DNA of 47,321 nt. It comes from Acidovorax sp. NO-1. GTDB lineage: Bacteria; Pseudomonadota; Gammaproteobacteria; Burkholderiales; Burkholderiaceae_C. This document shows, piece after piece, positions 17,237 through 25,218 of this stretch; the first letter of the stretch is position 1; every line of letters begins with the position of its first letter. A program made the translations under genes and the position numbers. The notes below the pieces were generated by a model. The model had not been told where the DNA came from. It saw nothing but the letters and a program-made list of their open reading frames with translations, and ran no database searches. The DNA is taken from the NCBI RefSeq assembly GCF_000238595.1, contig NZ_AGTS01000076.1, forward strand, positions 1 to 47,321, read 5' to 3'.

Positions 17237-17875
17237 TCAGAGGCTTTGCTGCTCGCACCGAATGTACCCAGGCGCCTGCGGATGCCCGCGGAAGTCGCTG
17301 TAAACCTTGCCATCCGGGTAGTACTCTGCCCCAAACTGCACCTTGCCGGCTGCCTCGTCACCGCCCACATGGGCGATGAACGTGAGCATGAGGTCGATGC
17401 CCGCGGAAACGCCCGCAGAGGTCCATACCGCACCGTCCTGCACCCAGCGTTGCTCCACGACCTCCACATCGCCCAGCGCCCGAAGGCGGTCCAGTGATCC
17501 CCAGTGCGTGGTGGCGCGCTTGCCGCCAAGCAGCCCAGCCGCGTGCAGCACAAAAGCGCCCGTGCAGACGGACAACACGGCCTGGCAGTTTTGCGCCTGC
17601 CGTGCCACGAAATCGCGCATCGCAGGGTTGTCCACCTCGCGGCGTGTGCCTTGGCCGCCGGGGATGAGCGGGTAGTCCAGCGGTGGGCAGTTGTCGAAAG
17701 AGTGGTGGGGATTGACCGAAAGCCCTTTGGCGCAGGTGACGGGCGCTGTGGTCTGCGCTGCTGTCAGGCAGTTCTGGGGCCCATCGGCGTAGCGGCTCCA
17801 CATCGTGAGCATTTCCCAGGGGTCGACGAAATCGAGTTCCTCGACGTCTGGGAACAGAACGATGCCGAAATTCAT
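17237..17875 (-). CDS. DJ-1/PfpI family protein
   Basis: This 212-aa protein has the class I glutamine-amidotransferase-like fold. Its nucleophile elbow is SVCTGAF with Cys104, and the conserved acidic residue near 13-14 (EELDFVDPWE) and IPGGQG at 71-76 are present. Relatives include isonitrile hydratases and the ligand-binding halves of GlxA-type regulators, but no DNA-binding domain is attached. The ATG at 17875 begins the domain. It lies 26 bp after ruvC on the same strand. The reaction cannot be assigned. The 138 bp before it, on the amidase side, holds nothing I recognise. Confidence 0.9.
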   Translation of the reverse strand: MNFGIVLFPDVEELDFVDPWEMLTMWSRYADGPQNCLTAAQTTAPVTCAKGLSVNPHHSFDNCPPLDYPLIPGGQGTRREVDNPAMRDFVARQAQNCQAVLSVCTGAFVLHAAGLLGGKRATTHWGSLDRLRALGDVEVVEQRWVQDGAVWTSAGVSAGIDLMLTFIAHVGGDEAAGKVQFGAEYYPDGKVYSDFRGHPQAPGYIRCEQQSL

Positions 17876-17901
17876 GCCCGGGCTCCTCGTGTTGTGGCGG
17901 C

Positions 17902-18465
17902 TCAAAAGGCCGACTTTTCAATAACTCCGCCCCCCTTGTACATCGCATGCTGCCGCCGGTTCAGCGTGGCAGCCTCGCCCAGCCGCCCCATGGCCGCACC
18001 GGCGTGGGCGTGGGTGATGGCCAGGCCCAAGCCGTCGGCGGCGTCGGTGCCGGGCAGGCCGGGTAGCTGCAACAGCCGCCGCACCATCTCCTGCACCTGG
18101 CTCTTGGCGGCGCGGCCGTGGCCGACCACCGCTTTTTTCATCTGCAGCGCGGTGTATTCGGCCACGGGCAGGTTGCTGGCCACCAGGGCCGTGATGCAGG
18201 CGCCGCGCGCCTGGCCCAGCAGCAGGGTGGACTGGGGGTTGACGTTGACGAACACGATTTCCACCGAGGCCACGTCGGGCTCGTAGCGGGTCGCCACCTC
18301 GGTGATGCCGTCGAACAAAATTTTCAGGCGCCCGGGCAGGTCGCCCAGTGCCAGCGTGGTGGTGCGGATGGTGCCGCTGGCCACGTAGCTGAGCTTGTGG
18401 CCGTCCATGTCCACCACGCCAAAGCCGGTGGTCTGCAGGCCGGGGTCGATGCCTAAGATACGCAT
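17902..18465 (-). CDS. ruvC: Holliday junction resolvase RuvC
   Basis: This 187-aa endonuclease cuts Holliday junctions with RuvAB during recombination and repair. The four catalytic acids are in place: Asp7 in GIDPGLQ, Glu69 in VEIVF, and Asp141 and Asp144 in the [10 protein letters not shown] block. The length is typical, with a slightly long tail. The start codon is bordered immediately upstream by a palindromic repeat, so its promoter must lie in or beyond the repeat, or the gene is read from cdsA. ruvA and ruvB are not in the window. Confidence 0.97.
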   Translation of the reverse strand: MRILGIDPGLQTTGFGVVDMDGHKLSYVASGTIRTTTLALGDLPGRLKILFDGITEVATRYEPDVASVEIVFVNVNPQSTLLLGQARGACITALVASNLPVAEYTALQMKKAVVGHGRAAKSQVQEMVRRLLQLPGLPGTDAADGLGLAITHAHAGAAMGRLGEAATLNRRQHAMYKGGGVIEKSAF

Positions 18466-18530
18466 TTGCTCATGTTTTTGTAGCTGCTGGCGCTTGATGG
18501 TAAAGCGCTGGAGGCCAATTTGTCTTGAAA
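18463..18530 (+). repeat. Palindromic interspersed repeat, copy 3
   Basis: The copy begins at the ruvC start codon (ATTTGCTCATG, then TTTTTGTAGCTGCT). The core GCGCTTGATGGTAAAGCGC is at 18490-18508 and the right end is GGAGGCCAATTT. It fills almost the whole 81-bp gap between cdsA and ruvC. Confidence 0.85.
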
Positions 18531-18546
18531 ATATTCACCCGATCAC

Positions 18547-19539
18547 TCACAGGCCGAAGTACCAGCGCACCGAATGGAAGAACACGGGCGCCGCAAAACA
18601 CAGCGCGTCCACCCGGTCGAGCAGGCCCCCCGCGCCGGTGACGGACATGCCCTGCATGCCCCAGCTGGTGATCCCCCGGTCGCGCTTGAGGGCCTTCATC
18701 ACCAGGTGCCCCAGGCTGCCCGCCACGCAGGCCAGCAGCGCCATGCCCAGCGCCTGGCCGGGCTTGAACGGGGTGATGAACGACAGCAGCCCACCGGCCA
18801 GGCCCCCGGCCGCTACACCGGCCAGCCAGCTTGTCCACTGAAAGCTCTGGCTCACCTGCGGCGCCACCGGCTTGTGCGAAAAGCGTCGGCCCAGCAAGTG
18901 CTGCACCAGCATGCAGGTCTGCACCACAAACACCAGGAAGAAAACAAGGAACGCACCCTTGTCGCGGTAGCCCGGAAAGTCCAGGAGCAGCAGCGCGGGC
19001 ACATGGCTCATGCCGTACACGCAGACCATGATGCCCCACTGCAGCTTGGCGTTGCGCTCCAGAAAGCGCTGGGGGTCGTTGGCCAGCGCGCTCACCACCG
19101 GCAGCGCGAGGAACACGTAAACCGGGATGAACACCGTGAACAGGTCGAAGTGCCGGGTCCCCACGATCCAGAACTGCAGCGGCAGCACCACAAAAAACGC
19201 CAGCACCAGGCTGCGGTGATCGCCGCGCCGCGTGGGCGAGAGCGTGATGAACTCGCGCAGCGCAAAAAAGCCCACGATGGCAAACAGCACCGTGGCCACC
19301 GTGTCGCCCAGCACCCAGCCCACCCAGAACACTGTGGCCATGGCCCAGGACGTCTTGAGCAAGCCCCAGAAGCGCCGGGCCTCCAGCGCGCGGGCTTCGG
19401 ACTCGGGGTCGTCGCTGGCATGCTCGCGCAGGTTGCGCACAAAGGCCCAAATGGTGACGGCCGACAGGATGCCAAACACCACCAGGAACAGGGCGCCGAT
19501 CTGCTGCGTGGCGCTGAGATTGCGAAGGAAGTCGTTCAT
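18547..19539 (-). CDS. CdsA-like phosphatidate cytidylyltransferase
   Basis: This 330-aa membrane protein of about eight transmembrane helices matches the CTP_transf_1 family, making CDP-diacylglycerol from phosphatidate and CTP. The C-terminal signature is present in modified form: KALKRDRGITSWG followed by GAGGLLDRVDAL, with the essential acidic DR..D residues. It resembles the YnbB type, which is often paired with an acyltransferase, and here one precedes it by 61 bp on the same strand. It may therefore serve a dedicated phospholipid pathway rather than be the only CdsA of the cell. No CDP-alcohol transferase is in view. Confidence 0.9.
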   Translation of the reverse strand: MNDFLRNLSATQQIGALFLVVFGILSAVTIWAFVRNLREHASDDPESEARALEARRFWGLLKTSWAMATVFWVGWVLGDTVATVLFAIVGFFALREFITLSPTRRGDHRSLVLAFFVVLPLQFWIVGTRHFDLFTVFIPVYVFLALPVVSALANDPQRFLERNAKLQWGIMVCVYGMSHVPALLLLDFPGYRDKGAFLVFFLVFVVQTCMLVQHLLGRRFSHKPVAPQVSQSFQWTSWLAGVAAGGLAGGLLSFITPFKPGQALGMALLACVAGSLGHLVMKALKRDRGITSWGMQGMSVTGAGGLLDRVDALCFAAPVFFHSVRWYFGL

Positions 19540-19600
19540 GTCCGTCTCGCCCCCCGGGCGGCGGCAGTAGTGGGCAGCAAGGTGCTGGGTGCCGTCATGG

Positions 19601-20362
19601 TCAGACCTCCCGCAGCGCGATCACTGCCCGGCGCGCGCGGTCGAGAAAAGGGCGGCGCTCCTCGCCCGGCTCCAGCGCGATGGGCGCTCCAAACGTCACC
19701 GAGCACAGGATGGGCACCGGCACCACCTCGCCCTTGGGCATCACGCGCTGCACGTTGTTGATCCATGCCGGCACCAGCACCACCTGCGGAAACATCTGCG
19801 CCAGCTTGTACAGGCCCGATTTGAACGGCTGCGGCTCATCGCCATGGCCGCGCGTGCCTTCCGGAAAGATCACGATGGAGTCGCCGCTCTCCAGCGCCCG
19901 CACCAGCGGGGCCAGCGGGTCGGACGCGGGCAGGGCCTCGGGCGTGGGCGCCAGCGGCGGTGCTTCGGGCGAAGGGTCCGGCCCGCCCGCCATGGCGGTA
20001 TCGGCGTCTGCCGAGGCCGTGGCCAGGTCAGCCAGCACACCCACGGGCTCCGCCGCCACGGGCGCAGGGGGCCGTGCAGGCGTGGCCTGGCGGTCCACAT
20101 ACACCGCGTTGAACACGGCCGTGGTGATCCACTGGCGAAACGGCGTCTTGGTCCAGTAGTCCTTGGCCGCAATGGGCCGCGTGATGCTGCGCAGCTCCTC
20201 CGGCAGCGCCGCCCAGATCAGCACCATGTCGGCATGGCTCTGGTGGTTGGCGAAATAGATGCGCTGCTCGGCCTTGGGCGGGCAGCCGTACCAGCGGGCC
20301 TGGGAGCCGGTCAGGAACCGCACGATCCCCAACAAAAAGAAACTCATCAACTTGGCAAGCAT
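19601..20362 (-). CDS. 1-acyl-sn-glycerol-3-phosphate acyltransferase-like protein
   Basis: This 253-aa PlsC-family acyltransferase has the catalytic motif NHQSHAD at about 39-45 and the substrate motif FPEGTRG at about 165-171, with a hydrophobic N-terminal anchor. It should convert lysophosphatidate to phosphatidate, feeding the CdsA-like enzyme encoded just downstream. Between the two motifs lies an insertion of about 55 residues made largely of Ala, Pro, Asp and Glu (about 95-150), which ordinary PlsC proteins lack. The start at 20362 fits the family. The 5' end of a related gene reappears at 21530-21638 on the other side of the methionine synthase gene. Confidence 0.9.
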   Translation of the reverse strand: MLAKLMSFFLLGIVRFLTGSQARWYGCPPKAEQRIYFANHQSHADMVLIWAALPEELRSITRPIAAKDYWTKTPFRQWITTAVFNAVYVDRQATPARPPAPVAAEPVGVLADLATASADADTAMAGGPDPSPEAPPLAPTPEALPASDPLAPLVRALESGDSIVIFPEGTRGHGDEPQPFKSGLYKLAQMFPQVVLVPAWINNVQRVMPKGEVVPVPILCSVTFGAPIALEPGEERRPFLDRARRAVIALREV

Positions 20363-20506
20363 GGCGGCGATGATACGGGCCAGAGCGTTGGCTACCGCGC
20401 AGCCTCATGCCCTGCGCTGCGGCTTGCGAAGCCAGCTTCCTCAATGTCCCGGCGCAGCACAGTCCGTTGGGCCTGTCTAAAATTTCGGCACACCATGGGA
20501 GACTTT

Positions 20507-21529
20507 ATGTTTGAAACCGCAATCGCAGGCAGCTTGCCCAAACCCGCCTGGCTGGCCGAAACCGAAAAACTTTGGCCGCAATGGACGATGCAAGGCCCCG
20601 AGCTGCAGCAGGCCAAGGCCGATGCCACGTTACTGTGGATCAAGGCGCAAGAAGACGCGGGCCTGGATGTCATCAGTGATGGAGAGCAAGCCCGCCAGCA
20701 TTTCGTGCACGGTTTTGTGGAGCAGGTGGAAGGTATTGACTTCGTCAACAAGGTGACGATGGGCATCCGCAACAACCGCTATGACGCACAAGTGCCCCAG
20801 GTGGTGGCGCCCCTGCGTCTCAAGGGCCGCGTGCACGCGTTTGAAGCCCAGCTCGCGCGCAAACACACCAAGAAGAAACTCAAGTTCACTTTGCCTGGCC
20901 CCATGACCATCGTGGACACCGTGGCCGACCGCTTTTACGGCGACAAGGTGAAGATGGCGATGGCCTTTGCCGAGCTGCTCAACCAAGAAGCGCTGGCGCT
21001 GCAGGCGGATGGCGTCGACATCATCCAGTTTGATGAGCCCGCTTTCAACGTCTATATGAAAGACGCTGCCGATTGGGGCGTGGCAGCCCTGGAGGTCGCC
21101 GCACGGGGCCTGACCTGCACCACCGCGGTCCATATTTGCTACGGCTATGGCATCAAGGCCAATGTGGACTGGAAGCAAACGCTGGGCGACCAATGGCGCC
21201 AGTATGAACAGGTTTTTCCCGCGCTGGCCAAAAGCAGCATCCAGCAGGTGAGCCTGGAATGTTTTCAATCGCATGTGCCGCCCGAGCTGATGCAGTTGCT
21301 GGACGGCAAGGACGTGATGGTTGGCGTGATCGACGTGGCCAGCGACGTGATCGAAACGCCCGAACAAGTGGCCGACACCATTGGTCTTGCCCTGAAATAC
21401 GTCCCCATGAAGCGCCTGATCGCCTGCACCAACTGCGGCCTGGCCCCGATGAGCCGCGAGGTGGCAATGGCAAAACTGGAAGCCTTGGCCCAAGGCGCTG
21501 CGTTGGCTCGGCAGCGCTACGCGTCTTGA
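20507..21529 (+). CDS. Short cobalamin-independent methionine synthase (core MetE type)
   Basis: This 340-aa protein is a MetE C-terminal-type barrel without the N-terminal half of classical MetE. The zinc site is complete: His209 and Cys211 in HICYGYG, Glu251 and Cys310 in CTNCGLAPM. It should transfer a methyl group to homocysteine. Folate-independent short enzymes of this kind (MesA-MesD classes) take methyl groups from other proteins, and one class needs a DUF1852 partner, not seen here. ATG 20507 has GGGAG 5 bases upstream; ATG 20495 would add four residues. It stands alone on the plus strand between minus-strand genes. Confidence 0.85.
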   Translation: MFETAIAGSLPKPAWLAETEKLWPQWTMQGPELQQAKADATLLWIKAQEDAGLDVISDGEQARQHFVHGFVEQVEGIDFVNKVTMGIRNNRYDAQVPQVVAPLRLKGRVHAFEAQLARKHTKKKLKFTLPGPMTIVDTVADRFYGDKVKMAMAFAELLNQEALALQADGVDIIQFDEPAFNVYMKDAADWGVAALEVAARGLTCTTAVHICYGYGIKANVDWKQTLGDQWRQYEQVFPALAKSSIQQVSLECFQSHVPPELMQLLDGKDVMVGVIDVASDVIETPEQVADTIGLALKYVPMKRLIACTNCGLAPMSREVAMAKLEALAQGAALARQRYAS

Positions 21530-21638
21530 AAATAGCTGCGCTGCTCGGCCTGGGTGCGCAGCCGTACCAGCGAGCCTGGGAGCCAATGCGCAATCGCACG
21601 ATCGCCAGCAGAGGCAAACTCATCAGCCAGCCAAGCAT
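21530..21638 (-). pseudogene. 5' fragment of a second acyltransferase gene
   Basis: Read on the minus strand from 21638, this encodes MLGWLMSLPLLAIV and then GSQARWYGCAP. It matches 20 of the first 29 residues of the acyltransferase at 19601-20362. A single-base deletion after the GCAP codons breaks the frame, and homology stops at the methionine synthase stop codon. The nucleotide match also continues a little upstream of the start codon. It is the relic of a paralogous or donor-derived acyltransferase gene cut off where the methionine synthase gene begins. Confidence 0.8.
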
Positions 21639-21679
21639 GGGGGCGACCATTCGGGGCGGTGTGCCCTGCGGCGGCGCGG

Positions 21680-22591
21680 CTACACCCAGATCCGATACGC
21701 CCAGAACGCTTCGTCCCCGTAGATGCCTTCGTACAACGCCTGCGGGGCGTAGCCGGTGATACGCCGGGTGACGCGGCACAGGTGCGACTGGTCCGAGAAG
21801 CCCGCGCCCGCCGCCACATCCGCCCACTTCACCGTGCCGTGCGCGGCGTCGGCCGCGATGGTGTCGAAGAACGCCTGCTCTGCCTTGCCAAAGCCGCGCA
21901 GTTCGCGCAGCGGCAGCCCGGCCCAGCGCTTGATCCGTCGCTCCAGCTGGCGCAGGCTGCGGCCCGGGGCCGACAGGGCGGCGCGCTGCGCCAGGTGCAC
22001 GGCCCAGTCACCGTAGCGCTGCACCTGTAGCGCTTGCGCAGGGCGGCAGGCTTGCCAGCGAGGCTCCAGAAACGCCTCCAGACACTCCATGCGGGCGGCG
22101 TTGTCGGGCTGGTGCTGCACAGCCTCGCACATCGCGATCCAGTCGCCCGGCAGTACGGTTTGTGCGTCCACCAAACGGTCGGTCAGCGCCTCGGGCGCAA
22201 GGCCGGTGAGCTGGTGCAGCGCGTCAGGCATGAACATCACCATCATGGCGTGGGTGGGCTCGGCGCAATAGCTGGCGCTGGGCCGGGTGTGCGGGCCGGT
22301 CAGTACCCAGCGGCCCGGGTAGGCCTCGCGCGGGCTGTGCAGGTCGGGCAGGGTGTCGGGGCGCTCGGGCACCAGGGTTTCGCTGCGGCCCTCAAACCAC
22401 CAGCTCAGGCTGCACAGGGGCGTGGCCGGAAAACGGTTGATGCGCTGCGCATCCGTGAGCGTGTAGCCCACTGTGCTGCGCACCATGGCACCGCGCACGC
22501 AGGCCGAGAGGCTGGCGCGCGGCAGCCACAGCTGGCCTGAGGGGATCAGCCCCGGGGGATGCCTTGGGGAGGGTGGGGCCAGGGTTGCCAT
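21680..22591 (-). CDS. AraC family transcriptional regulator
   Basis: This 303-aa protein has a C-terminal AraC-type double helix-turn-helix (about residues 205-290). Recognisable blocks are SLRQLERRIKRWAG, and VAAGAGFSDQSHLCR followed by the second recognition segment and GYAPQALYEG. The N-terminal half (about 20-180) is a sensor domain of the type seen in DUF6597-containing regulators. The target and ligand are unknown. The ATG at 22591 was preferred; an in-frame start at 22660 would add 23 residues. It is divergent from the DUF6151 gene and could control that or the neighbouring methionine synthase. Confidence 0.85.
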   Translation of the reverse strand: MATLAPPSPRHPPGLIPSGQLWLPRASLSACVRGAMVRSTVGYTLTDAQRINRFPATPLCSLSWWFEGRSETLVPERPDTLPDLHSPREAYPGRWVLTGPHTRPSASYCAEPTHAMMVMFMPDALHQLTGLAPEALTDRLVDAQTVLPGDWIAMCEAVQHQPDNAARMECLEAFLEPRWQACRPAQALQVQRYGDWAVHLAQRAALSAPGRSLRQLERRIKRWAGLPLRELRGFGKAEQAFFDTIAADAAHGTVKWADVAAGAGFSDQSHLCRVTRRITGYAPQALYEGIYGDEAFWAYRIWV

Positions 22592-22710
22592 GGGCGGCGA
22601 GTGTAGGCCAGACGCGATGTCGCATTCGTTCAATACCGTGAGGATGCGGCGCTGCAACATGGCGCCATTGATCCCCTGTCTTTCAACCGCAGAAATGCCA
22701 CACGGCCTAA

Positions 22711-23316
22711 ATGACCCCTATTAACCATCGCTTTCAATGCCGGTGCGGCACCCTGAGTGGACATCTCAGCCAACCGCACCGGGCTCTTCGCGGCGTGTGC
22801 TACTGCAAAGATTGCCGCGCTTTTGCGCACCATCTCGGCGCAGCGTCCTGGACTCACGATTCTCTGGGCGGAGCTGAATTTGTGGCGGCACAAGCCCAGC
22901 ATGTCTCATTCACATCGGGCTTTGAGCACCTTGCCTGCCTGTCTTTGACCGAAAAGGGGTTGCTGCGTTGGTACGCCAAATGCTGCAACACACCGATCTG
23001 CAATACCGCGAGAAACTGGAAAGTGCCTTATGTGGGAATGATTGGCACCTGCATGAAGACGGATTCCGTCGCCTTCGAGCGCTCGTTCCCCCGTGTGCAA
23101 ATGCGCGTGAATACGGGGAGTGCCAAACAAGTGCCACCGTCCATGCGTCTGAGCACGGTGGTTTCGCTCGCTGGTTTTATCCCACGGGTCATGCTCAGTT
23201 CAATCAGCGGGGCTTATCGGCAAACCCCATTCTTTGATCAAAGAGGAGGGGCGCCTGTTGGAGCAGTAGTGGTGCTTTCAGAGGCAGACCGCGCTAGTGC
23301 CTACAGTGCTGCGTGA
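22711..23316 (+). CDS. DUF6151 (GFA-like) zinc-binding protein
   Basis: This 201-aa protein resembles the glutathione-dependent formaldehyde-activating (GFA/CENP-V) fold. Cysteine pairs are CRCG at 10-13, CYCKDC at 30-35 and CCNTPIC at 91-97, as expected for two structural or catalytic zinc sites. It fits the DUF6151 family. The function is unknown; GFA relatives handle formaldehyde adducts but this is not demonstrated here. Its codon and base use is less G+C-rich than the genes on either side, suggesting recent acquisition. The 56 bp between it and mtgA contains nothing notable. Confidence 0.8.
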   Translation: MTPINHRFQCRCGTLSGHLSQPHRALRGVCYCKDCRAFAHHLGAASWTHDSLGGAEFVAAQAQHVSFTSGFEHLACLSLTEKGLLRWYAKCCNTPICNTARNWKVPYVGMIGTCMKTDSVAFERSFPRVQMRVNTGSAKQVPPSMRLSTVVSLAGFIPRVMLSSISGAYRQTPFFDQRGGAPVGAVVVLSEADRASAYSAA

Positions 23317-23372
23317 CCTGCTGCTGACATAACTCGCTCACTCCAAAGAGCGATTCTTTATGTGTTCGTTTG

Positions 23373-24107
23373 TCACGGCAACTCCGCACTCCCCATCCGC
23401 GCCAGAATCGTCCGCGTTCGCCCCGCCAGATACGCCGACCCTGGCGTCTTCTCAAACCGCTTGGGCGCAGGCAGCATCACGGCGAGCCGCGCGGCCTCGC
23501 TGGCATTCAGGCGCGAGGCGCTTTTGCGGAAGTAGTGCTGCGCAGCGGCCTCGGCGCCGAAGATGCCTTCGCCCCATTCCACGCTGTTCAGATAGATCTC
23601 CAGGATGCGCTGCTTGGAGAGCAGCTGCTCCAGCAGCAGCGTCAGCACAAACTCCTGCCCCTTGCGCAGCAGCGTGCGTTCGCCCGAGAGCAGCAGGTTC
23701 TTGGCCAGCTGCTGCGTGATGGTGGAGCCGCCGCGGATCCTGGGGGCGCGCACGGGGCGGTCGGGGGCACGGGCCTGGGCCTTGCTGGCCTGGGCTTCGG
23801 CCTTGGCGTTGCGTTCCCAGGCTTTTTCAATCGCGTTCCAGTCCACGCCTTCGTGGTTCACAAAGCTGTCGTCTTCCGACGCAATGACGGCGCGCTTGAG
23901 GTGGTCGGAGATGCTGGCATAGGGCATCCATTCCTGGCGCCAGCGCACCTGGCCGGTGCTGGCGATCTGCGCCCAGGCTTCGGAGCGCTGAAAGCTGGTG
24001 GATTCCGGGTTGATGGCCACCATGGCCGCAATGCGGACGACAAAGAACAGCTGCAGCGCCACCAGGGCGAACACGACCAGGCCCAGCCAGCGCAGTACGG
24101 CTTTCAT
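23373..24107 (-). CDS. mtgA: Monofunctional peptidoglycan glycosyltransferase MtgA
   Basis: This 244-aa GT51 enzyme polymerises lipid II into glycan strands at the inner membrane. It has one N-terminal transmembrane anchor (about 7-27), the catalytic EDDSFVNHEGVDW motif near 77-89, and RGGSTITQQLAKNLLL near 126-141, with the KGQE and ILEIYLN segments following. There is no transpeptidase domain, and the length is typical. An insertion rich in Ala, Lys and Arg (about 97-118) sits between the first two motifs. The ATG at 24107 starts at the anchor. It is the last gene of the exonuclease-tonB-aroE-mtgA series, 148 bp after aroE with a large inverted repeat between. Confidence 0.96.
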   Translation of the reverse strand: MKAVLRWLGLVVFALVALQLFFVVRIAAMVAINPESTSFQRSEAWAQIASTGQVRWRQEWMPYASISDHLKRAVIASEDDSFVNHEGVDWNAIEKAWERNAKAEAQASKAQARAPDRPVRAPRIRGGSTITQQLAKNLLLSGERTLLRKGQEFVLTLLLEQLLSKQRILEIYLNSVEWGEGIFGAEAAAQHYFRKSASRLNASEAARLAVMLPAPKRFEKTPGSAYLAGRTRTILARMGSAELP

Positions 24108-24161
24108 TGCGGCGTTTTTCCCTGTGTGGGGTGTTGTGAATGAATGGGCATGCCGTTGCAA

Positions 24162-24225
24162 AACCGTTCGGGCTGAGCTTGTCGAAGCCTTGCGCGGCGC
24201 TTCGACAAGCTCAGCGTGAACGGTT
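24162..24225. repeat. Long inverted repeat with CTTCGACAAGCTCAG arms
   Basis: The arms are about 27 bp and nearly perfect: AACCGTTCGGGCTGAGCTTG onward on the left, and its complement ending CGTGAACGGTT on the right, around a 10-base loop. The CTTCGACAAGCTCAG motif is a widespread intergenic repeat in proteobacterial genomes. It lies between aroE and mtgA and could act as a terminator-like or mRNA-stabilising hairpin. Confidence 0.85.
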
Positions 24226-24255
24226 CGAGGGCAATCATGGCATCCCGTGCCTTGC

Positions 24256-25104
24256 TCACGCGGCCCGCTGCATCTCGGCCAGCACCTGGGCCGAAGGGGG
24301 CCGCACGCCGCGCCACAGCAAAAAGGCTTCGGCGGCCTGCTCCACCAGCATGCCCAGGCCGTCGCGCGGCACGGCGCCGTGCTGGCGGGCCCAGTCCAGA
24401 AAACCCTGGGCGGCGGGGCCGTACATCATGTCGTAGGCCAGGCAGCCGGGGCGCAGCACGCTGGCGGGCACGGGCACCGAGGCACCGGCCAGGCTGCTGG
24501 CCGTGGCGTTGATGATTACATCAAAATTGGCCTCCAGCGATTGTGGGGTATGCGCGAGTAGCTCTGATTTTTGTAGCGATGCAAGTGCGCTGTGCGATTG
24601 CACCAGGGCTTCAGCCTTGGCCAGCGTGCGGTTGGCGATGGTGATGTGGCGGGCCCCCGCCAGCAGCAGCGGGCCCAGCACGCCCGCTGCGGCGCCACCG
24701 GCGCCCACCAGCAGCACGTCGCGCCCGGCCAGCGACACGCCTGCGTTGCGCGTGATGTCGGCCACCAGGCCCAGGCCGTCGGTGTTGTCGGCATGGATGC
24801 TGCCGTCGGCGCGGAAGGTGAGGGTGTTGGCGGCGCCCGCGAGCTGCACGCGCTCGCTGCAGTCGGTGGCCAGGCCGGGCACCTCGGTTTTGAAGGGGAC
24901 GGTGATGTTGCAGCCGCGCCCGCCTTGGGCCGCAAAGTCGCGCACGGCCTGCGCAAAGCCGTCCAGCGGCACCAGGCGGCGTTCGTAGCGCACCGGCTCG
25001 CCCGTCAGCTCGGCAAAGCGGGTGTGGATGGCGGGCGAGCGGCTGTGGGCCACGGGGTTACCCATCACGCAGTACAGGTCGGTGGGAAGAGGCGAAGAGG
25101 TCAT
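24256..25104 (-). CDS. aroE: Shikimate dehydrogenase AroE
   Basis: This 282-aa NADPH-dependent enzyme reduces 3-dehydroshikimate to shikimate in aromatic amino acid synthesis. Substrate motif NPVAHSRSPAIH is at about 16-27, a catalytic Lys is expected in NITVPFKTE near 73, and the dinucleotide motif is VGAGGAAAG near 132-140. The C-terminal block GLGMLVEQAAEAFLLW is present. The length is normal. It lies 114 bp after the TonB-like gene. Residues 176-185 are written by a half-copy of the palindromic repeat (SLQKSELLAH), in frame, in the cofactor-binding half. Confidence 0.97.
   Translation of the reverse strand: MTSSPLPTDLYCVMGNPVAHSRSPAIHTRFAELTGEPVRYERRLVPLDGFAQAVRDFAAQGGRGCNITVPFKTEVPGLATDCSERVQLAGAANTLTFRADGSIHADNTDGLGLVADITRNAGVSLAGRDVLLVGAGGAAAGVLGPLLLAGARHITIANRTLAKAEALVQSHSALASLQKSELLAHTPQSLEANFDVIINATASSLAGASVPVPASVLRPGCLAYDMMYGPAAQGFLDWARQHGAVPRDGLGMLVEQAAEAFLLWRGVRPPSAQVLAEMQRAA
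24550..24577 (-). repeat. Half-copy of the palindromic repeat inside aroE
   Basis: On the minus strand GCTACAAAAATC, GAGCTACT and CGCGC match the left half of the repeat family, as seen for example at the mpl end. The palindromic core is not preserved. It encodes aroE residues about 176-185. Confidence 0.55.
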
Positions 25105-25162
25105 GGGAACAACAAGGGCTGCATAAAGGGGGCTGACCAGTGCCCCCGCGGCACTGGCTTTG

Positions 25163-25216
25163 CCAGGCCGCTGGGGGGCGTTCCCCTTGGGGGAAGGCGC
25201 CGCAGGCGACCCAGGG
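25163..25216. repeat. G+C-rich intergenic repeat-like element
   Basis: The sequence GGCCGCTGGGGGGCGTTCCC, then CTTGGGGGAAGGCGCCGCAG, then GCGACCCAGGGGG lies between aroE and the TonB-like gene. It resembles an intergenic motif I associate with Comamonadaceae genomes; only one copy is in this window. It contains a GGGG/CCCC hairpin (CCCCTTGGGG). Confidence 0.4.
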
Positions 25217-25218
25217 GG

